Positions 58,901 to 64,000 of a stretch of 64,000 nucleotides of DNA are shown one piece after another; within the stretch, counting starts at the first letter, position 1; every line of letters starts with the position of its first letter. A program made the position numbers and the translations under genes. The DNA is from Apteryx mantelli. Its lineage: Eukaryota > Chordata > Aves > Apterygiformes > Apterygidae. The notes beneath the pieces were generated by a model, which was not told where the DNA came from, did no database searches, and saw only the letters and a program-made list of their open reading frames with translations. The DNA lies in contig NC_090020.1 of NCBI RefSeq assembly GCF_036417845.1, positions 31,356,425-31,420,424 of the forward strand, given 5' to 3'.

Positions 58901-60159
58901 CATTTTGAGCAACAAACAATGAATAATCAATACATACCAAAGTAAAAAGGGTAGATACTTGTATCCCTACATGTTTTCTTGCGAAGAGCTTTCACTGATT
59001 GCGTTGTGCCACCTAGTGATCTGAGGCAGTCAAAATCCAAGCACCCCTGTGGCGATGTTGGAAATCAAAAACAAAGGTGATCAAGACTAAAACAAGTGGA
59101 TACGTGAAGTGAGACGGTAAAGGTGCTATTGTAAAGCCATAGAGAAGAAGAAAAAAGAATGAGGAAGGGAGGCGAGAGGCTTGATAATACAACAGTTGCA
59201 TGAACACACAAAGTCTGTCTTGAAATGGCCCTCCAGGCTCCATTGTGGTATTATTGCGGCAGTGAAGATAGCATAAGCAGGGAGCTGACAGAGCTAACTT
59301 TGTTCAGGGGGATTTCTGCAAATTTTCCTGGGTGATTTCAGGTCAAGCCAGATACCACAGTCAGTTATACTGAGGCAAACGCATAGCACATGGAGCACCT
59401 CTGTTGACTTCAGCAGAGCTGTTTGCAAGAAGAGTGCATAACCGCAAGGACAAATTTGATTTTCAAAATGCCCAGGCATGATTATTCAAACAACTGGATG
59501 TCATTTAGATGGTACTTGTGAACTGACAACAGATAGAGGCTTTTTTCATTGACTTCTTGGGGAAGTATGTATCATGCAGAAATGCTTTGAGATAAACAGA
59601 AAAGAGATTTTGAATTTTTTTCATCCAGAATAATTAATGTAATATGTCAAAAGAGCATGACTTACCAGCAAATGAGAGTTTTGGAGAACAAATTAAGGTC
59701 AGCAGTTAAGGATATTGGCATATTTGGGGCCACAGAGATAACAAAGAAGTCATGGAAGCCAGCTGGGGTTATGTGCTGGGAAGAGCAGACATTAGGTATG
59801 GGCACCAACTCATTTGTGTCCCAGCTGTTGTTTTGTTCAGACACTACGGTAGCAGATTAGTGTTTCTTTAGATGGAGAAAATAACATTGGTGTGAATTTA
59901 GCTACCATCTTCCTCCTTTTTCTGCATGGCTGTGCAGTTTGGGAAAAGTGCCAAGCTGAGGGAGCCATATCTGGTTCAATACATGAGTCTCTGACAGAGA
60001 CTGTCCTGTAAAGTACAGTTCCTCATTACTTCTCCATACAAAACTAGACTGGAGAAAGCTTCCGGGTGTATAAACCCATGGCTGTGATGATCATACCCTC
60101 CCATTGCTGCTATCTAACAATTACTGCTGTACTACTGCTGGTAACAACACCTCTTGGCT
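55961..60159. other. AT-rich non-coding DNA, no supported gene
   Basis: A T-rich run lies at about 56487-56508 and an A7/T10 inverted run near 57053-57069. A 122-codon plus-strand frame at 58311-58679 is the longest here but shows no domain. A fragment at 59390-59470 resembles an ancient repeat (listed separately). Confidence 0.4.
59390..59470 (+). repeat. possible ancient amniote repeat fragment
   Basis: gcacctctgttgacttcagcagagctgtttgcaagaagagtgcataaccgcaaggac resembles the recurrent reptile/bird repeat phrase 'ctgttgacttcagtggagctgcttgcaagagtaag...gcaggat'. It was recognised from memory, and the family is left unnamed. Confidence 0.35.
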
Positions 60160-60285
60160 ATTGCTTCATTTTACAGATCAGGAGTCACATCTCAGAGAAG
60201 AAGCCTTCCCAGGAGCACATGGGGCCTGCGGCCAAACTAGGAGTTGGGCACAAATCTCTAGGGCCACGGTTTATTATCCGATGTG
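60160..60285 (-). mobile_element. MIR-like SINE (minus strand)
   Basis: ttcattttacagatcaggagtcacatctcagagaagaagccttcccaggagcacatgg at about 60166-60222 is the reverse complement of the MIR core ('...cttgggcaagtcac...ctctctgtgcctcagtttcctcatctgtaaaatg'). The following gcggccaaactaggagttgggcacaaatctctagggcca fits the MIR tRNA-derived side ('ggctctggagtcag...ggttcgaatcccggct') in the same orientation. Open frames of 91 and 97 codons across it are by-products. Confidence 0.65.
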
Positions 60286-62276
60286 CAGGTCCGTTCTCCC
60301 TAACATGGGGACTTCCCATATCACAGTGCAATTGCTGCTGAGCAGGAATGCTTCCCTAGCCCATGAAAAGCAAATAAACAACAGAAATCACATATAATAT
60401 TTCTTAAATACATTGAACCCTGACAACATGCAAGATTTTGCAGGCAAAAATGCAAGATTTTCTGGTTTTGCCTAGACAAACCCAGTCCTGAACTCTAGCC
60501 TATGCATGCCACCAGGGAATGTGCACCCACACTCAGCCGTCTTGTGAAGGGTGCTTGCATCCCCCCAACATTTCTAGCCACTTCACACCAGAGGTACCAA
60601 TCAATATAACAACAACAAAATTCTGTTTTCACTATGGCAATCCTTGCATGCTGATCAATGCCTTTGGAGTTAGTACGCTGGTTGCTATAGTGAGCCCCTA
60701 TGCTGCAGGATGCCATAGCAACAAGAAAATATTGTGATTTCTTTTTTTTCTCTAAAATCATCACAAAGGAACAAAGTAGTTCTGAGCTAAAGACTAAGCT
60801 GGTTTTCCGCAGTCTGTTTGTCTGAATATCGTTGGGTTTCAAATTCAGAGCCCCACTGGGCAAAACAAAAGCATGTCTACAGATGCACTGTTAAGTCATT
60901 GTAGCATTTGAAATACTTACGTTGGCTCCTGTGAGCTGATACAACTTTAAAACCAGCTTGAAATCAGAAACAAAGCTAGGGAAGCAAATTCTTTTCTCAT
61001 TCACGCTGGTATAACTGTATAGTGGCTCTAACTTCAGGGATGATACTCAAAGTTCAGACTGATGTAAATGAAAGAATTTGATTCAGCATCTCTGACAGAA
61101 AAGATTTATAACTCACCACTTGTTTTCATGTTTGATCTCAGATATTAGCATAGGATACTAGTGGGTCTATTTTATTCTGTGGGCCGACTTGTGGAGCAAG
61201 GACCACGTCACCTGCACGAACTGATGGTAGCAAAAATGCCTTTCTAGGCCCACAAATGCACAGCGCGGCTGGGGCCCCTCAAGGCATCCCTGGGCTCGCG
61301 TGCTGCCAGCTGCTGCACGGGGCTCTGCCCTTGCTGGACATGTTTGGTGCTGCAGGTGTCCAGCACCTTGCAGTGGCGGGGAGCACCTGCTGCCCTTCAA
61401 CACCCTAAATACCGATCTGTGTGCGGATATTGCAAATGGGGACTGAGGTTCGGAGCCACACGAGGGGCTACGCGTGACAGGGGAGCCATATGAAACGCTG
61501 CATCACATTTAAGTGACTTTAAGGTTATCTGTACCCATAGTTAGGAGCAGTTTGGAGGTCTGGCATTTATCTACAGACTTGCAAAATTTGGGAACCACAG
61601 ACTATGGCATTGCATAGTGTGAATCAATCTAATGACAGCACAGCAAAAACACAATTCGCAGAAGGAAAATACTGTCCTTAATTCCCTGTCTCTTTAGCTA
61701 ACTTTTAACTTCCCTCTCTCCACTCAAGTCTCTTGTCAGAAAGAGGTAATATTTGCACCAGACTGGTTTTGGAAAACACTTAAATGCCTCTATAACTTGC
61801 AGCACATGATTAATGTCTTTGACAGAGTTAGCTCATTGCATTGTTTATGAGTGCGCACAGGTTGCAAGTGCTGCTGCGGTTTGTTGGAATTGGAAAAAGT
61901 GCTTGTTTCTACAGGTATGCTTGTTTTTTCCAAGTGCCTCTCAGCTGGTTAAAATAAAAATATTTGTGTTCCCTACAAGCCTTGCCTCATTTAGATATTT
62001 AAATGCTTTTCTAGATTGCGGCCAGCGAGAATATGCCTCACATTAGAGATAGCTCTCTTTGATTATATATACTCTGAGCATTAGAAAGGCTGCATAGGAT
62101 GTTTCCTGGAATTATTGTACACTGAATTTGGTAATGCATTTCCTGAAATCATTGGCAATGATTTTTAGTGACTAATTAGCTAAAAACAAAACAAAACCAA
62201 GCCAAAACCAGCCAAAGAGGACCCCCGGCAGTGGTGCTGTAGGAGATGCACTCTTAGGTGCTGAGAGGCCAAGCGG

Positions 62277-62290
62277 ACAGGTTAACCTGT
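62277..62290. repeat. perfect 14-bp palindrome
   Basis: acaggttaacctgt is its own reverse complement. It lies about 130 bp before the CpG-rich patch at 62420-62600. Confidence 0.8.
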
Positions 62291-62419
62291 TATGAGTGAG
62301 AGGCACAGTTGAGAACGAGCAAGCTCTGTGCACAAATCTTAACACTGCCGCAGTGAAGGAGGGGAAAAGCCACCTGAAAACATGGTGGCATGCATTAGTA
62401 GCCCTGTCCTGCTCTCATT

Positions 62420-62600
62420 CCTTCGCCTGCTACGTTCAGGGTCTCTTTGCCCGGCGGTAGGTAGGGCAACGTCGTCTGTTCACCACTGCGGTTACCTCCT
62501 GCATAACCCTAGTGGAGGAGCCCTTCAGAAAAGAAACGTGCCAGATCCCCCGTCGTGGGGAGGCCGCTGCCTCCGGCCGTACGGGAGGCTTTTTTAGAAG
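62420..62600. promoter_or_regulatory. small CpG-rich patch
   Basis: I count about 14 CpG in roughly 180 bp at about 57 percent G+C, an observed/expected ratio near 1, surrounded by CpG-poor DNA. It could be a weak CpG island, an exapted repeat or part of a regulatory element. The 71-codon plus-strand frame over it (62382-62597) has no family resemblance. Confidence 0.35.
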
Positions 62601-64000
62601 TTTCTGCACTGTCATCTTTACTAGCTAGAGCTGCCCGTTTTAGCCAGCCAGCCACCGTGGCAAAGGGAGCAGCTGCCATTTTAAAAGGCATATATTAAAT
62701 GGAGCAAGGCGGGCAGCAGCAAGGAGGGAGATGTCTTATGAGCAGGGGATTTTTCTGCTTGATGGTGAGAGTTAATGTTTCTGATTCATTTCTCTTAAAA
62801 GAATACATTTCTGCTTTTCAAAATAGCTAACGTCAAGCTGATTTTGGAGCCATGGCCTGCTATAACCATGATGTTGGCTAGAAATTGTAGAGCAAAACCT
62901 TCCTGTTTTTCGGTTTCTTTAGGAAAGTTTTGCATCATATTTTTGAGCATATATACCCATAATAGTGAGATTTACAAACATTCTTTAAAAACACTGAAAA
63001 ATAAGGTTCTCATACAGTCTCCTAAATCGAGAAGGATGGGACCAAAGAAGAACACCTAATAATATGAAACCTGTGACAAAAATCACAAGTAGTAGCAATA
63101 TTGGCATTTATAAGTACTTTTTTTTGAGTGTTAAGCTAATAAGTTGAGCTTCACAAGAAACTAGCATCTTTTACTATCAGCCTGAATCAATATCCCTTTA
63201 AAACAGCTGTGCTGGCATCTGTCTAAATTTCTTAATCAAGATTTCCCAGAACAGATTCTGCAATAGTTAAACAAAAGGATGAAAACTTAGTTACTGTTTT
63301 ATCAGAATAGGTTGGCTCATCTCCATCTGCACAAGTTATATTTGGGGGGGTATGTCAGGATTTTCTGTCATTTCTGTACTTCAGTTTTTAGCTTTTTTTT
63401 AAAAGCCTTTGGCATTGACAATGCTGTAGGATAGGAATATATACCATAATCTTTTGAAAAAAACAAGCTACATACAAGTTTTTGGTTCTGGAGTCCATGA
63501 AAGGGCTAAAACCTAAAACAACATACTTTTCTTTTTAATGGAAGTTCTTAACATGGGGTAATTAGCACGTCATTCATCAGACAGACCTCAAAAATATACA
63601 TTAGGTTTATTATGAAAACTCATAACATATTTGTTCTCCTCAATCTACTTAGTCCTTTTTTATGATATATATACACACACGAACACATACCTAGGTGACA
63701 AAAAATGAGGTCATCTCCCAAAGAGATATTTGGTTAATGTTGATAGTGCATCCTTCTATTCACGGTCTGACAGTCAAGGTTGGTGAATATTACTGTCACA
63801 GGGAAAGGTGGGAGCCTGATCTGCTTTTACCAGGGCTCATTCACAGCACGCCACTGCCATTCCCGGAGGGAATATTCCAGTGAGGTCCCTGCTGGTGACT
63901 CGTGTCTGACGTCAGAGCTGGTAATGACGAAGAATGAGAAGAACTGATAACAGGAACCAGAAATAAAAATCAGAGCTGGCCATGTCCAGCCGTAAGAGTT

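Larger units (their letters stand above)
60286..64000. other. non-coding DNA with conserved-like block and CpG patch
   Basis: A direct repeat of atgcaagatttt occurs at 60428 and 60450. A GC-richer stretch lies at 61190-61400. The block at 61800-62165 looks like conserved non-coding DNA and includes ctacag|gtatg at 61911-61919, an acceptor directly abutting a donor-like motif. A G-run lies near 63341-63350. No gene is supported. Confidence 0.4.

Noticed and set aside
60495..60863. 122-codon minus-strand frame
   Set aside because: No domain; low-complexity Lys run (from an AT-rich stretch) and no supporting signals.
1..64000. CRISPR arrays, bacterial operons, rRNA genes
   Set aside because: None seen; composition and CR1 content identify vertebrate nuclear DNA.

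Overview
The window looks like non-coding vertebrate nuclear DNA, almost certainly from a bird. Most of it is AT-rich and CpG-poor, with no operon-like gene packing and no long open frame that I can support as a host gene. The interspersed repeats are mainly CR1 LINEs, the dominant avian retrotransposon. They include a copy ending in the characteristic CR1 3' tail (40201-40290) and one that still carries a recognisable ORF1 with the GDSL-esterase signature. A few very old CORE-SINE/MIR-like copies and other ancient amniote repeat tails are also present. I could not tie the window to a named gene. It may be intergenic (a gene desert) or lie inside a long intron.

Layout. 1-3188: AT-rich DNA, perhaps untranslated or conserved non-coding. 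3189-3900: a hairpin followed by an old minus-strand CR1. 3901-12140: AT-rich DNA with one ancient repeat tail (about 9.7-9.9 kb) and a purine-rich stretch (11.5-12.0 kb). 12143-12970: an old plus-strand CR1. 13.9-14.1 kb: a small CpG-rich patch with a CArG box and a perfect splice-donor consensus, followed by a CA/TA microsatellite. 16.7 kb: a CORE-SINE. 20276-22989: a near-full-span but internally deleted CR1 with ORF1 and ORF2 remnants. 24.3 kb: a MIR-like SINE. 31046-31455: an isolated CpG island set in AT-rich DNA. 33.5-40.3 kb: a repeat-dense section with three CR1 fragments and an unclassified GC-richer block. 40.3-64 kb: AT-rich DNA with several stretches that resemble conserved non-coding elements, a possible L1/Tx1-like fragment (48.6-48.8 kb), a MIR on the minus strand (60.2 kb) and a second CpG-rich patch (62.4-62.6 kb).

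No genes work together here in any sense I can show. The supported coding sequence is all retrotransposon-derived and broken by stops, frameshifts and deletions. The most interesting non-repeat signals are the 31 kb CpG island, the 14 kb CpG/CArG/splice-donor cluster, two exon-like signals (40.85 kb and 49.57 kb) and the blocks that read like developmental enhancers. All of these are inferences that need transcript data or cross-species alignment.
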